Positions 8,153 through 17,635 of a stretch of 50,456 nucleotides of DNA are shown here, piece by piece. How positions within the stretch are numbered: the first letter of the stretch is position 1; each line of letters begins with the position of its first letter. The stretch comes from a virus. The notes under the pieces are model-generated. The model searched no databases. It saw only the letters and a program-made list of their open reading frames with translations, and was not told the origin of the DNA. The stretch lies in IMG/VR virus record IMGVR_UViG_3300027985_000306, positions 1 through 50,456 of that record; one strand, given 5' to 3'. A program made the position numbers and the translations under genes.

Positions 8153-9973
8153 ATGGGTGGATCTGGATCAAGTGGAGAGATCAAAATTCCTGACTACATT
8201 CGAGCCGGTCACTACATGTGGCTCACAGGCTGGGATGATGAGGCAGGAGCTGCCGATGATCCTAGGCCAGCTTTGACTGGGCGCTCCATTGGAGAGATCA
8301 TGGGCTCGGGCAGTGGGCCTATAGGTATCGCTCAGAACCCGTTCATTCAGGGTTATGCTGGTGGACCTTTTGGCTCTACTGCTGTAGCTCTAACTAGTCC
8401 TGCTGCTGCATGGCAGACTATGGACGATAGAATCACTGTCCTTGGAGGTATCAACGAACAAGTAGTAGATGCAGATGCTGAGACTGATTGGACAGCTCTT
8501 CTAGCTAATGCAGTTGAGCAGGTAGATGTAGAGGGACGTATCGCAGCCATCGTACTTTCTACGCTAATTGAAACTGCTAGTGGTGCTGCTGACGATGAGC
8601 TTGCTCTAGTAAAGGCTGACCTTGTACGAGAGACTGGCATCTCGGAGACAACAGAATGGAATGCCTTCATAGCAGCTATCAAAGCTAAGGCTGATGAAGA
8701 AGGCATGTTGTCAACTATTAGTTTCGCTGGAATTGAGACAGCAGCTAGGACTAGTGCAGACGCTGTATACGACGCTGCCGTCGCTCTTGGCATTGGAGGC
8801 ACGGGTCTCAATGAGATTCCAGACTGGCAAGGTCTGGTAGACGCTGTTGTAGCGAAGTTGCAAGAGTGCGGTGTGCTAAAGAATATTGACATTGCTAGTC
8901 TCTTCCAACTTGCTCTGGTAGAGGCTAGCGACTCAATCGAAGAGGGTATCAGGAAGGCTAATGAGATCATAGATACTGAACTGCTCCAACCTGTAATCGA
9001 CGCTTACGATCAGCGCGTTTCTTATCAGAGAGCTCGACGTGTCAACGAGTTCACTGGTCTCATGGCTGATATAGGTGCTGTACAATCTAGCGCATTCCTA
9101 ATGGGCATGGCGCTCTTGCAAGCTCAGTATCAAGCAGACGTGAATGCTTTCGGAGCAAACCTGACGCTGGAAACCTACAAGCAGGCCATCCCTCTTCATA
9201 GTCAAAACCTTAGTAACTTCTTCCAACTTGGAGTTCAGTCCAGCGGTGAGAATGTTCGTAATCGGAGTCAGCTGTTCATCCAGAGTATGCAGAACATGGT
9301 GGACATGCAGATTAACAGAACTCGATTTGAGCAATCTCTGATCGCACTCTTCAGCGATATTGACAAAACCCATATTGCTGGAGACTTGCAAGCTGAAACT
9401 ACTAATAAGCAAGGACGAGATGAGTTCATTCGTTCTGGTGCTAATGGCTTTATCCAGATGTTCATTAACAAGATCCAATATGAACAGACACTAATGCGCC
9501 TGCATACACAAGTGTTTCTGGACATACTTGATCGAGAACTTCGTGCTGCTCAGACCAACAAGATCCAGCGAGAGCAGGCCCTGTCTCAAGGCATTGACCA
9601 CATGCGCCAGCTTAAGCAGTTTAATCTGCAAGCTGAGAAGGAGGTTGTGTCGATGCGTAATGAGTTGAGCAAATGGCAGCATGTTGGACTTCTTGAGAAA
9701 GAACAGCAGGACTGGGAACTTCGAGCTAAAGCTGAACTCTGGCCTTTGGAAGTTTATGCTAGAGCCGTACAGATTCTAACAACTGCTGCTACAGGTGCGG
9801 CTTTCGTGCCCCATCAACCTAGTCGAACGTCAAGTATCCTTGCGGGTGCTCTTGGTGGGGCGGGAACTGGAGCAGCTACTGGAGCAGCCATTGGAGCAGC
9901 TGGTGGACCTATAGGTGCGGGAGCCGGAGCCCTAATAGGTCTTCTACTTGGTGGTCTTGCTGGCGCTTTCTAA
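8153..9973 (+). CDS. Internal virion (ejection-type) protein with C-terminal glycine zipper
   Basis: This 606-residue protein is mostly helical: an Ala/Asp/Glu-rich N-terminal half, then a long Gln-rich coiled-coil region (about residues 280-530). The last 45 residues are a glycine-zipper membrane segment ('GAATGAAIGAAGGPIGAGAG' followed by 'ALIGLLLGGLAGAF'). Such terminal glycine zippers are known in proteins that insert into membranes, and an ejection protein that forms part of a trans-envelope channel is the natural reading here. It is first of three large internal-type proteins. The leader 'aacaacacggcaATG' has no Shine-Dalgarno sequence. The functional call is inference. Confidence 0.65.
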   Translation: MGGSGSSGEIKIPDYIRAGHYMWLTGWDDEAGAADDPRPALTGRSIGEIMGSGSGPIGIAQNPFIQGYAGGPFGSTAVALTSPAAAWQTMDDRITVLGGINEQVVDADAETDWTALLANAVEQVDVEGRIAAIVLSTLIETASGAADDELALVKADLVRETGISETTEWNAFIAAIKAKADEEGMLSTISFAGIETAARTSADAVYDAAVALGIGGTGLNEIPDWQGLVDAVVAKLQECGVLKNIDIASLFQLALVEASDSIEEGIRKANEIIDTELLQPVIDAYDQRVSYQRARRVNEFTGLMADIGAVQSSAFLMGMALLQAQYQADVNAFGANLTLETYKQAIPLHSQNLSNFFQLGVQSSGENVRNRSQLFIQSMQNMVDMQINRTRFEQSLIALFSDIDKTHIAGDLQAETTNKQGRDEFIRSGANGFIQMFINKIQYEQTLMRLHTQVFLDILDRELRAAQTNKIQREQALSQGIDHMRQLKQFNLQAEKEVVSMRNELSKWQHVGLLEKEQQDWELRAKAELWPLEVYARAVQILTTAATGAAFVPHQPSRTSSILAGALGGAGTGAATGAAIGAAGGPIGAGAGALIGLLLGGLAGAF

Positions 9974-10001
9974 TCTCTGTTACACCGTAATACATAGAGC
10001 A

Positions 10002-11477
10002 ATGCCTGATCCTCCTGCCTTTCCTCGTCTGAGCATTTACAACTCGCTCAAGCAAGATGCTTTGGATTTGCCAGCACCAACTCTGACAGATCTAAATGCT
10101 GAACTGCGTAGAAGTGCCGACGTTTATTACCCTGGCCCAGATGGTCTAGTTCAGGCTGTATCTCCTGCAGGGACAACTGAGCGGCTTCCTATTGCTAGTG
10201 CAGTTCCTGTGCCTGTTTCTGATGTTAACCTCAGCCAACGGGTACCAGTAGAGCCTACGGTGTCTCCTACTCCGCGCACAGGTTTCTTTACACAGCTACG
10301 TCCAGGCAGTTCTGGCATTAGCAGATTTTTCTCTAATACCGCAGTCCAGGAAGGGTTAGGCCAGTTCGCCCTAGCATTCAGCGGTAACAGAGAAGGTTCT
10401 GCAGGAACTGTGCTTGGTCGTGCAGCTATAGGTATGGCTCAACGTTCTGCTGAGAATTCCTATATGCGTCGATTGTTGGCTGGAGAAGACCCGGCTAAGA
10501 TCTCTGGTCCGGATGTAGCTGCTCTAACTCCTGAGGGTCGGCAACGCGCTATGGGCGTGGCATTGCAGCAGCGAGAGGATGCTAGACGTGAGCGAGATAT
10601 CACATTGAAAGAACAACAAGAGAAGAGGATCGCTTCACAGGAAGGCTATAGACTTCTCTTGGCTACAGAGCAGACTCTTAACGACACTACACGTCTCCGT
10701 ATCCAGCAGTGGAAGACTAAATTTGACGCTTATCTGGATGTCAAGCAGTATAACTTCGCTGTAAGCAAAGAAGAGTTTGCTCAAACCAGAGCCTTGATTG
10801 CGGAGGATCTACAACAGGATATCTTTGATCTTCGAGAGAAGGTTGCAGAAGCTAGCATGGAGGTAGATCGTGAGCGAGCTAAGTTGATGCGTCGTACAGA
10901 TCCAAACCTTAGATCTGGAACCAATGCAGAAGGCCAAGAGGCTATGAACCTTCTGCGAACTCAAAGTATTCTCGAAGGAGCACGCGAGAGCTACGAGGAG
11001 CAGCGTGCCTTGATTAGAGAGGCCGAGGCCCAAGTCACTATGCTTAAGAATGCAGCAGGCTGGAGCGTGAACCAAGCAGAACAGAACGCTATTGATGCTG
11101 CACAGACGATAGTCGATACGCTAACTGGGCAGCTTCCTCAAGTAGAAGAAGAGATAAAAGCTGCTCGTAAGAAGTATCGAGAAGCTCTGGGTCTGACTAA
11201 TGGCTCGCCCTCTTCTACTACGGAAGAAGAAACTGGTGGGGATACTGGCGAGGCTGCACCAGACAGTGCGCGAACCAAGACTCAGCCGACTGCTGCGGCT
11301 GATACTCTAACAACTGCACAGACTAGTGCGTTGAATGACGTTTCTAGACTAGTCACCGCACCAAATTCTACTGCTGACCAGCTTACAGCTGCATATGCTA
11401 AAGCTAAGAATGCAGGAGTCAAGTTCACGCCTGAACAGGCGGCTGCTATTGAAGCGAAAATCCGAGAGAAACTCTAA
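10002..11477 (+). CDS. Internal virion-type coiled-coil protein
   Basis: This 491-residue protein starts at the ATG at 10002 ('MPDPPAFPRLSIYNSLKQDA'); an earlier in-frame start lies inside the preceding gene and is not used here. The N-terminal 100 residues are Pro-rich and disordered-looking. There follow a Gly/Ala helix with 'GQFALAFSGNREGSAG' (about 120-150), a long charged coiled coil (about 200-420), and a Thr/Ala-rich tail ending in a small helical repeat ('TAAYAKAKNAGVKFTPEQAA'). It probably assembles with its two large neighbours into an ejectosome-like core. The stop overlaps the next start (TAATG). Confidence 0.6.
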   Translation: MPDPPAFPRLSIYNSLKQDALDLPAPTLTDLNAELRRSADVYYPGPDGLVQAVSPAGTTERLPIASAVPVPVSDVNLSQRVPVEPTVSPTPRTGFFTQLRPGSSGISRFFSNTAVQEGLGQFALAFSGNREGSAGTVLGRAAIGMAQRSAENSYMRRLLAGEDPAKISGPDVAALTPEGRQRAMGVALQQREDARRERDITLKEQQEKRIASQEGYRLLLATEQTLNDTTRLRIQQWKTKFDAYLDVKQYNFAVSKEEFAQTRALIAEDLQQDIFDLREKVAEASMEVDRERAKLMRRTDPNLRSGTNAEGQEAMNLLRTQSILEGARESYEEQRALIREAEAQVTMLKNAAGWSVNQAEQNAIDAAQTIVDTLTGQLPQVEEEIKAARKKYREALGLTNGSPSSTTEEETGGDTGEAAPDSARTKTQPTAAADTLTTAQTSALNDVSRLVTAPNSTADQLTAAYAKAKNAGVKFTPEQAAAIEAKIREKL

Positions 11478-14400
11478 TGGCCTACCCGATGCCTCAGGAC
11501 CCTATGCGCTCTCTAGACGAAGCGCTTGGGTTGTCCACTCCTCAAGACTCTCTCAATCAAGCTCTAGGCTTAACTCCTCAAGAAGCGCAGGGACCAGTAA
11601 CAGGTTCTCCAAGTACGCTTGATGAAATCCAGCAGTTCGCTACATCTGTTATCAAAGGCATTGGCGAATTTCCTGGAGGGGCTGTCGAGGGCACAGGTAT
11701 TCTTGTTGATAAGCTGACGAAGTTTATCATTGAGAATACTGGTGGAAAGGTACGCGATCCAGGTAACACGTTTGGCAATAACATTGCTGAGCTTGGTAGA
11801 GACATTACGGATACTATCTCCAGTTGGCTTCCAGAGGATGATCCTAGACAAGCTGGTGACATTGGCGATATGGTAGGCAACGCCCTTGGCCAGGTCGTTC
11901 CTCTAATGCTTGGAGGTACTGTTGCTAAGGCCTTTGGTGCTAGCCAAAAAGGTATCAATATCACAATGGCAGCCGCTACAGGTTTGACTATGGCGGCTGA
12001 CGGTTACACTCAGGCTTTAGCTAAGGGCGCAGATGAGGGTGAGGCTTGGGATAGATTCCTAGCTGGTATTGTGATCGGCGCTACGGAAGCTGCTCCTCTT
12101 GGACATCTTATTAGTCGATTGGACAAAGGTACTGGAGGTGCTATAAAGCGTGCCTTAGTTGAAGCAGCCGTACAAGGTAGTGAAGAACTTATCCAGGAGT
12201 TCGCTCAGACAGTAATGGAGAATGCTGCGGACATTTGGATCTTGGGAGAAGACAAAGACTTTCTGGAGGGTTCAGGGACTGCGGCTCAAGTAGGAGGCAC
12301 AGCGGGAGCGATTCTTGGTGCAGCTACGCAAGCTCTGCTCGGGCGTAAGATGCGTAAGGCACAGATTAGAAGTGATGAGAATGTAGCTAACATTCGAGCC
12401 CAACAGGAACTTGCTTCTCAAGAAACCTTAGCCCGTCCAACGAACATTGAGGCCGGAGCAACAGAGCGATTCGATGATAGAGGCACTGTCAATACTATAG
12501 AGCCTGGAACTGGGCCAGATTCAGGCAACATTATCGACTCGTCGGAGACTTTGTACTACCAAGCAAGTCCAAACGAGATTGGAGGTATCATAAAGGCTGG
12601 TCTTGAGAATGGCACAGAGGTAGGCTTTGATACTAGATCCAAAGTGTTTAGTGGTCCAAATCCTATTCTCATCTTTGATCAAAACTCTGCTAATACAGAG
12701 AATGTCGAAGACGGTGAGGGCATTGTATCGTCTGGACGGCCTAAGCCTACTGGTATCCTATTAGATCTTTCTCAGCAAGAGTACAGCATATCAGACCAAC
12801 AATACTTCGGTGCTTGGAATGCTCTGGTCCAGCAAGCGTCTAGTCATGGTGTAGACTCTGACACCGTGATGAAGGCTAGGCAGAATCCCAAGGGTCCAGA
12901 GTTCCAAAACCTTCCTCCAGACCTTCAACAAGCGGTATTGGAGTTCATCCCTTTGCAGGAACAGTGGAGTTCTCAGAGGGATAGCGACCAAACTTTTCCT
13001 GCGAATAAAGAAGAAGTAGTAGCGCAATATGAGAAGTTCGGATTGCCGGTGTATGAGATTGCTACAGATGAAGATGGCAATGTTTCCCTTGTCGGATCTC
13101 TATACACTCCATCGAGAGAGGCTAGCAACTCCCCAATCCAAAGACCTGCGCCGAGAACTATTGACGAGGCAGCCCAAACGATTGAGGAAGCAGGAATAAG
13201 TCTAGAAGAAGGCTTTGAGCGTTCGGTGTCTCAACAGACTTCTTCTACGGACGGCCTTACAACATACGGTCTTTCATACACAGCCTCTTCAGTAATAGAG
13301 AATCGCTTTGGTTTTAATGAGTATACAAAGCCAGAGAAGCGCAAGTGGAATGCTGCGTTTAAAGAAGCTGTGACCCGCTTTGGTGTTAGTCTGGACTACA
13401 TGGAAAGTCTAGCCAAACAGGTCAACGAAAATCCTCAGCCTATTAGTGATATAGAACATGCAGGGATGGTGCTTAAGCTGGCTCAGCTACACGCAGAGTT
13501 TGAAGCACAACAGCTTGCTACAGAGCAAGCCATAGAACGAGGTGATCTCGCAGCTGCTCAGCTGACTCAAGCTACTCGTGATGATATTCGAGAGCGCATT
13601 GATCGCCTCGTATACGCTAGTCGTCGGGCTGGTAGCGAAGCAGGTCGAGCACTTAATATTCGTAAGGCTACTCTTAATACACTAAAGTTCGATTTCGCTA
13701 CAATCGAGCGTTTGGCTAGAATTGCCAAGACTGCACCACTTACGGAGTCTGAACTGTCAGAACTACGTGGCCATGCAGAAGCTATCCGTGCAGCCGAGGC
13801 TGAGGTGGCTAGACTCGAAAAGCTGGAACAGGAGAAGACTGATACGGAACTTGAAGCGGGAGCGCAGCAGACTCTTGAGATAGAGAAAGAAGCTGCTACT
13901 AAGTTCCAAGGTAAGATCGAAGATGTTATCAAAGAGCGGGCTAAGTTGATCAATGCTCTCAAAGGTCTTGGTAATCAAGCAAACGACATCACAGGTCTTA
14001 GTGCTCGCGGGGTGTGGGTTCTGGGTCGTCTGGCTATCAGTTATGTCCATGAAGGAGTTACTACACTAGAAGAGGTATATAGACGAACCCGCATCGACAC
14101 ACAAGGCTTCCCTGGCATCGTGGACCTAACACCTCGTGATGTATACGAGGCTATGAACTCGCAGAATCCAGATGCGAAGAAGCGTACGCTGTCAGAGACT
14201 ACTAAGATCGTTCGTCAGCTTCAGACAGAAGCTAGATTGATTACAGAAGTAGAAGACGCCCTCAACGGATATTTCAAAGATCCAGTTGCGCGTCCTCCTT
14301 CTCCAGAGCGTATTCAGGAGTTGCAGAAGATTCTCAGAGAACTTCGACAAAATAGCTATGAGGCCAGACAACGCCGACATGATAAATCTTTAGACACTGC

Positions 14401-16528
14401 CCATAAGAAGATTGTTGAACTACAGCAGATTCTCGGGACAGGTTATCCGTTGCCTCAAGATCTAGCTCGGGCTCATGAGCTCCTTAGGGATCTCAGGGAT
14501 CTGAAGAGTACTAGAAAAACCATTGCTGCTAAAGGCAAGATTGATAGAACGAAGCAGACCAAGCGGCAGCGTATAGCTGAACTTGATCAAGCTAAGGAAG
14601 AGCTTAAGGATATTCGGAAGCAGCTACGGAAGGACAAATCCTTCGCGGAAGCTAAGAAGAAGATCGATAAGCTACAGAAGCTTTTGAACACCAATGAGCC
14701 AACTCCTCAGACTCTTGACGAAGCGCAGGATCTTCTCCAAGATTTGAAGGATCTCAAGAAGGTTAGAAGTGGGGATGAGAAGACTAATGTTGGCAGTCTC
14801 GAATGGTACCAACAGCAGTTGGATTCTGGAAATCCTCAGATGCCTCCATCGAAGCCAACTCCGCGTGCCAGGATCAAGGCACTTGATGATGCTCGCAATA
14901 CCTTAGCTAGAATGAAAGCTGAGGTTGAACAGCTCATTGAGCAGAAGAAGCCCTTCACTATGAAGAGCCTAATGGACCTTGGGCTTAGTCGGAAGGAGGC
15001 TATCTTTGGAACGACTCGACAAACTGTTGTAGACGGAGAAACTAAAGAAGAATACATTCCAGGAGCAATCGCTCGTCAGCTTCCTCATTATAAGAGACTC
15101 CCCATCACGTTGATGGCTTCGATTGACTGGTCAGGGATTCTACGTCAAGGTTTGCTTCTCAACGCTCGGGCTGTTACTAATACTAGTAGACGAAACACGA
15201 CCAAGGCTGCGCTCGTTGGAGCTGCTAAGGCATGGGGTAGTAAGCATAGCGCTCGCGGGCTTGATATTATGATACAGAACGATCCTATGCATGAGATTCG
15301 TCTCAAGCATAAATTGTTCATATCACCCTTTGAAGGAACTTTCACTGGCAAAGAGGAACTGTTCGCTAATAGACTTGTCCAGAGCATGGCTGGGGAGAGA
15401 AGTAATCCAGCTTTCAGAAAGTGGGCTCAGTGGATTATGTCTAGTGAACGGCATATGAGCACGCACCTTAACCTTCTGCGTGTTGGGGTGTTCGATCAGT
15501 TTTATAGAGAAAATCCTGTGTCGTCCTTCAGATCGGCAGAAGAGCATCAGAAAGCTATGGATGCTTATGCTGATTATATCAACAAAGCTACCGGGCGTGG
15601 TGTTCTCAAAGGGGGTATAGGGGCAGCCTTGTCGGAGGTATACTTCGCTCCGAAATTTGCTGTCTCTCGCTTTCAGGCTCCTCTGACTCTCTTTAAGTAT
15701 TGGAAGATGCCTCAAGTCCGTAGACAGATCGCAGCAGATCTAGCATCTATGTTAACGACTAATGTCGTGATGATGATGCTGGCCCAGCTTTCTGGTGCGG
15801 CTTTTGTAGGTCTTGATCCGAGAGATAGCGACTTTGGCAAGATGGTCTTTGGGAACACTAGGATTGATCCTTGGGGCGGCTTCATTCAACCGGCCCGTCT
15901 AATCGGAGCCATAGGTATGGGCTATCTTGAGCGGCAGGATTTGATAGGTAAACATTTGCCTGACAACATGAAAGTGTTCGGCGGGATTAATAGTATCTAT
16001 GATCTGGTAGCCAACTTTTCTCACTACAAACTTGCTCCGCACATTACTATTGCAGCCGACCTAATCCAAGGTAAGAACGTTGTTGGTGAGGAGGTTGGAC
16101 CTATTGATGTAGCAGCTGGATCTGTAGTCACACTCTTCTTGCAAGAGCTATACAGCACATTCAAGGTCCAAGGGCTAGTTACGGCGCTCGGATCATCTGT
16201 GCCAGCATGGCTAGGCATGGGTGTATCATCGTATGGTGATGCGTTGAAGCGTGGAGATACTAAGCAGATTCTACGCAACGCGGGCTTTAGACCAAGAACT
16301 CCTACGTATCCTGATTGGGTAAATCAGGATGAGGACTTCAAGAAGGAGCTAGACGAAGCGTTTGCTGCTCAGTTTTGGGCTAGGACTATGGTATACGAAC
16401 CTCAGTTCGAGCATCACCCGCCAGAGAGACAGCGAGAATGGTTAGAGGCCATTGCTGCTCAAGCACGTTGTGATGTGTTGGCTCAGATCGGAGAGCGTTG
16501 TGGTAAGCCTCCAAAGCTCCCTTACTAG
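11477..16528 (+). CDS. Giant internal virion protein (1683 aa)
   Basis: This is the last gene of the late block. Visible regions in order: 1-70 short Leu/Gly motifs ('DEALGLSTPQDSLNQALGL'); 100-290 a Gly/Ala-rich membrane-like segment ('MVGNALGQVVPLMLGGTVAK'); about 355-550 a globular part opening 'ETLYYQASPNEIGGIIKAGL'; 600-1150 long coiled coils with repeated 'LDEAQDLLQDLKDLKKVR' and 'RAHELLRDLRDLKSTRK' units; and a conserved-looking C-terminal third with hydrophobic segments ('LTTNVVMMMLAQLSGAAFVG'). Size and position match the largest ejection protein of short-tailed phages. No lytic transglycosylase or polymerase motif was found. Its stop TAG shares the palindrome CTAG with the stop of the convergent peptidase gene. 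Confidence 0.65.
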   Translation: MAYPMPQDPMRSLDEALGLSTPQDSLNQALGLTPQEAQGPVTGSPSTLDEIQQFATSVIKGIGEFPGGAVEGTGILVDKLTKFIIENTGGKVRDPGNTFGNNIAELGRDITDTISSWLPEDDPRQAGDIGDMVGNALGQVVPLMLGGTVAKAFGASQKGINITMAAATGLTMAADGYTQALAKGADEGEAWDRFLAGIVIGATEAAPLGHLISRLDKGTGGAIKRALVEAAVQGSEELIQEFAQTVMENAADIWILGEDKDFLEGSGTAAQVGGTAGAILGAATQALLGRKMRKAQIRSDENVANIRAQQELASQETLARPTNIEAGATERFDDRGTVNTIEPGTGPDSGNIIDSSETLYYQASPNEIGGIIKAGLENGTEVGFDTRSKVFSGPNPILIFDQNSANTENVEDGEGIVSSGRPKPTGILLDLSQQEYSISDQQYFGAWNALVQQASSHGVDSDTVMKARQNPKGPEFQNLPPDLQQAVLEFIPLQEQWSSQRDSDQTFPANKEEVVAQYEKFGLPVYEIATDEDGNVSLVGSLYTPSREASNSPIQRPAPRTIDEAAQTIEEAGISLEEGFERSVSQQTSSTDGLTTYGLSYTASSVIENRFGFNEYTKPEKRKWNAAFKEAVTRFGVSLDYMESLAKQVNENPQPISDIEHAGMVLKLAQLHAEFEAQQLATEQAIERGDLAAAQLTQATRDDIRERIDRLVYASRRAGSEAGRALNIRKATLNTLKFDFATIERLARIAKTAPLTESELSELRGHAEAIRAAEAEVARLEKLEQEKTDTELEAGAQQTLEIEKEAATKFQGKIEDVIKERAKLINALKGLGNQANDITGLSARGVWVLGRLAISYVHEGVTTLEEVYRRTRIDTQGFPGIVDLTPRDVYEAMNSQNPDAKKRTLSETTKIVRQLQTEARLITEVEDALNGYFKDPVARPPSPERIQELQKILRELRQNSYEARQRRHDKSLDTAHKKIVELQQILGTGYPLPQDLARAHELLRDLRDLKSTRKTIAAKGKIDRTKQTKRQRIAELDQAKEELKDIRKQLRKDKSFAEAKKKIDKLQKLLNTNEPTPQTLDEAQDLLQDLKDLKKVRSGDEKTNVGSLEWYQQQLDSGNPQMPPSKPTPRARIKALDDARNTLARMKAEVEQLIEQKKPFTMKSLMDLGLSRKEAIFGTTRQTVVDGETKEEYIPGAIARQLPHYKRLPITLMASIDWSGILRQGLLLNARAVTNTSRRNTTKAALVGAAKAWGSKHSARGLDIMIQNDPMHEIRLKHKLFISPFEGTFTGKEELFANRLVQSMAGERSNPAFRKWAQWIMSSERHMSTHLNLLRVGVFDQFYRENPVSSFRSAEEHQKAMDAYADYINKATGRGVLKGGIGAALSEVYFAPKFAVSRFQAPLTLFKYWKMPQVRRQIAADLASMLTTNVVMMMLAQLSGAAFVGLDPRDSDFGKMVFGNTRIDPWGGFIQPARLIGAIGMGYLERQDLIGKHLPDNMKVFGGINSIYDLVANFSHYKLAPHITIAADLIQGKNVVGEEVGPIDVAAGSVVTLFLQELYSTFKVQGLVTALGSSVPAWLGMGVSSYGDALKRGDTKQILRNAGFRPRTPTYPDWVNQDEDFKKELDEAFAAQFWARTMVYEPQFEHHPPERQREWLEAIAAQARCDVLAQIGERCGKPPKLPY

Positions 16529-17043
16529 AGTGGCAACGACTCAATGTTTGCGAGTGAACGCTGATCCCATCTGCGTCCTGGCGCGCCTACATCTACGTGA
16601 GTGAACGTGTCATATCTGCCAATTCCACCTACGTGTAAGCTCTCAGCGTACTCCGCTACTTGCTCGGGATCGACACCTCTCACCTGAATATCAGCAGCCA
16701 TGCCGCGAACATGGTAGCTATTCTTAGAACTGTTTCTTGTGGCGTCGTTGTGTTCTGGGCTTCGATACCAACTTCGAATGATTACAGGCTTGTTGAAGTG
16801 TTCTCGAATCTCCTGCAGCAAGAACACTAGAGGTCTAGAGATCAAGACTAGATCTGAGCCGTCTCTGCTTGCAGCTTCGATCAGTCTAAAGTTCTCAGAT
16901 AGCTTAAAAGCTGGCCCTTCAATGCTGAGTCGATAGGCGCGGACTGTGTACTCGGAGTAATATCGGCGTGACATTGGTCTGATGGTTTTGGTTAGAGGAA
17001 CGATTGGCCCTTCTGGGCCGAACCTGCCAGTTCGCGTGTTCAT
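16525..17043 (-). CDS. M15-family peptidase (endolysin candidate)
   Basis: This 172-residue protein carries the full M15A zinc peptidase signature: 'SYHVRGMAADIQV' (Ser109, His111, Gly114, Ala116, Asp118) and 'THVDVG' (His149, Asp151), preceded by 'IIRSWYRSPEHNDATRNSSK'. His111, Asp118 and His149 are the expected zinc ligands. Such D-Ala/L-Ala-D-type endopeptidases cleave the peptide cross-bridges of peptidoglycan, so it is the best lysis enzyme candidate. No signal peptide is visible, so it would need a holin. It is the last gene of the early strand and is coupled to the upstream gene (ATGA), which is unusual for a late function. A tail-associated muralytic role is a weaker alternative. Confidence 0.85.
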   Translation of the reverse strand: MNTRTGRFGPEGPIVPLTKTIRPMSRRYYSEYTVRAYRLSIEGPAFKLSENFRLIEAASRDGSDLVLISRPLVFLLQEIREHFNKPVIIRSWYRSPEHNDATRNSSKNSYHVRGMAADIQVRGVDPEQVAEYAESLHVGGIGRYDTFTHVDVGAPGRRWDQRSLANIESLPL

Positions 17044-17396
17044 GATCGAAACCCGTTAAGGGAGTCCCATTCCCAATGAGGTTTTTCATCCATAGTAGTT
17101 CCTCTATATCTGGCTCCGTGTATCCAGAGACCAGTTGGAATACCAGGGATTCCTAGGCTAAAGTGTTGGTAAGAGTGCGCGACGTTCTGTGGCTCTTCGG
17201 CTAAATGCTTTTTCATAGCATCCAGAGATTTAGTGGCCCAAGCCATCTGCCAGACTCCTCCTTCTTGGAGAAGGATCTCGTACCCGTACCACATCTCTAT
17301 TAACCCGTCCATCTCCCTTCGATGGAGTTCAGCTTCAATAGCTTCGTTTATCATGTTCTCGAGAGCTTCTACAGCTTCTCGTTTTATCTTGCTCAT
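17040..17396 (-). CDS. Hypothetical protein
   Basis: This 118-residue protein uses the ATG at 17396, which has an 'agaggtaat' Shine-Dalgarno-like site and overlaps the previous stop (TAATG); an in-frame start further upstream would run into the preceding gene. The N-terminal half is a charged helix ('KREAVEALENMINEAIEAEL'), followed by Trp/Tyr-rich beta segments ('WYGYEILLQEGGVWQMAWA'). No family is recognised. It is coupled to the peptidase gene by ATGA, so it may belong to the same functional unit. Confidence 0.75.
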   Translation of the reverse strand: MSKIKREAVEALENMINEAIEAELHRREMDGLIEMWYGYEILLQEGGVWQMAWATKSLDAMKKHLAEEPQNVAHSYQHFSLGIPGIPTGLWIHGARYRGTTMDEKPHWEWDSLNGFRS

Positions 17397-17629
17397 TAGA
17401 TTACCTCTCTGTCTTCGTCTTCCATCTCCAGCCAACGCTGCAGAGCGTCGATAGCGCCGATGACAGCCTTTCTCTTAGACTCACCGGGCTTTTCTCCTGC
17501 TCTTAGTAGCTTCTTGACTGCCTGGAAGAGTGGTGCTTCGAGATTGCCATAGACACGATCTATCCTGTAAGGATCGAGTTTAGCTCCTCGAAAGGTCTTG
17601 TTGTAATGTTGTGGAGTAGGATCGTCCAT
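17396..17629 (-). CDS. Small hypothetical protein
   Basis: This 77-residue protein ('MDDPTPQHYNKTFRGAKLDP...') has a mixed-charge helical C-terminus ('KRKAVIGAIDALQRWLEMED'). It lies 6 bases after the MazG-like gene and overlaps the next gene by one base. No family is recognised. Confidence 0.7.
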   Translation of the reverse strand: MDDPTPQHYNKTFRGAKLDPYRIDRVYGNLEAPLFQAVKKLLRAGEKPGESKRKAVIGAIDALQRWLEMEDEDREVI

Positions 17630-17635
17630 CTTCGT

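Noticed and set aside
8353-8970. 205-codon open frame on the - strand opposite the glycine-zipper protein
   Set aside because: Antisense to a coherent late gene, low-complexity Ser/Ala content, no ribosome site or neighbour on that strand.
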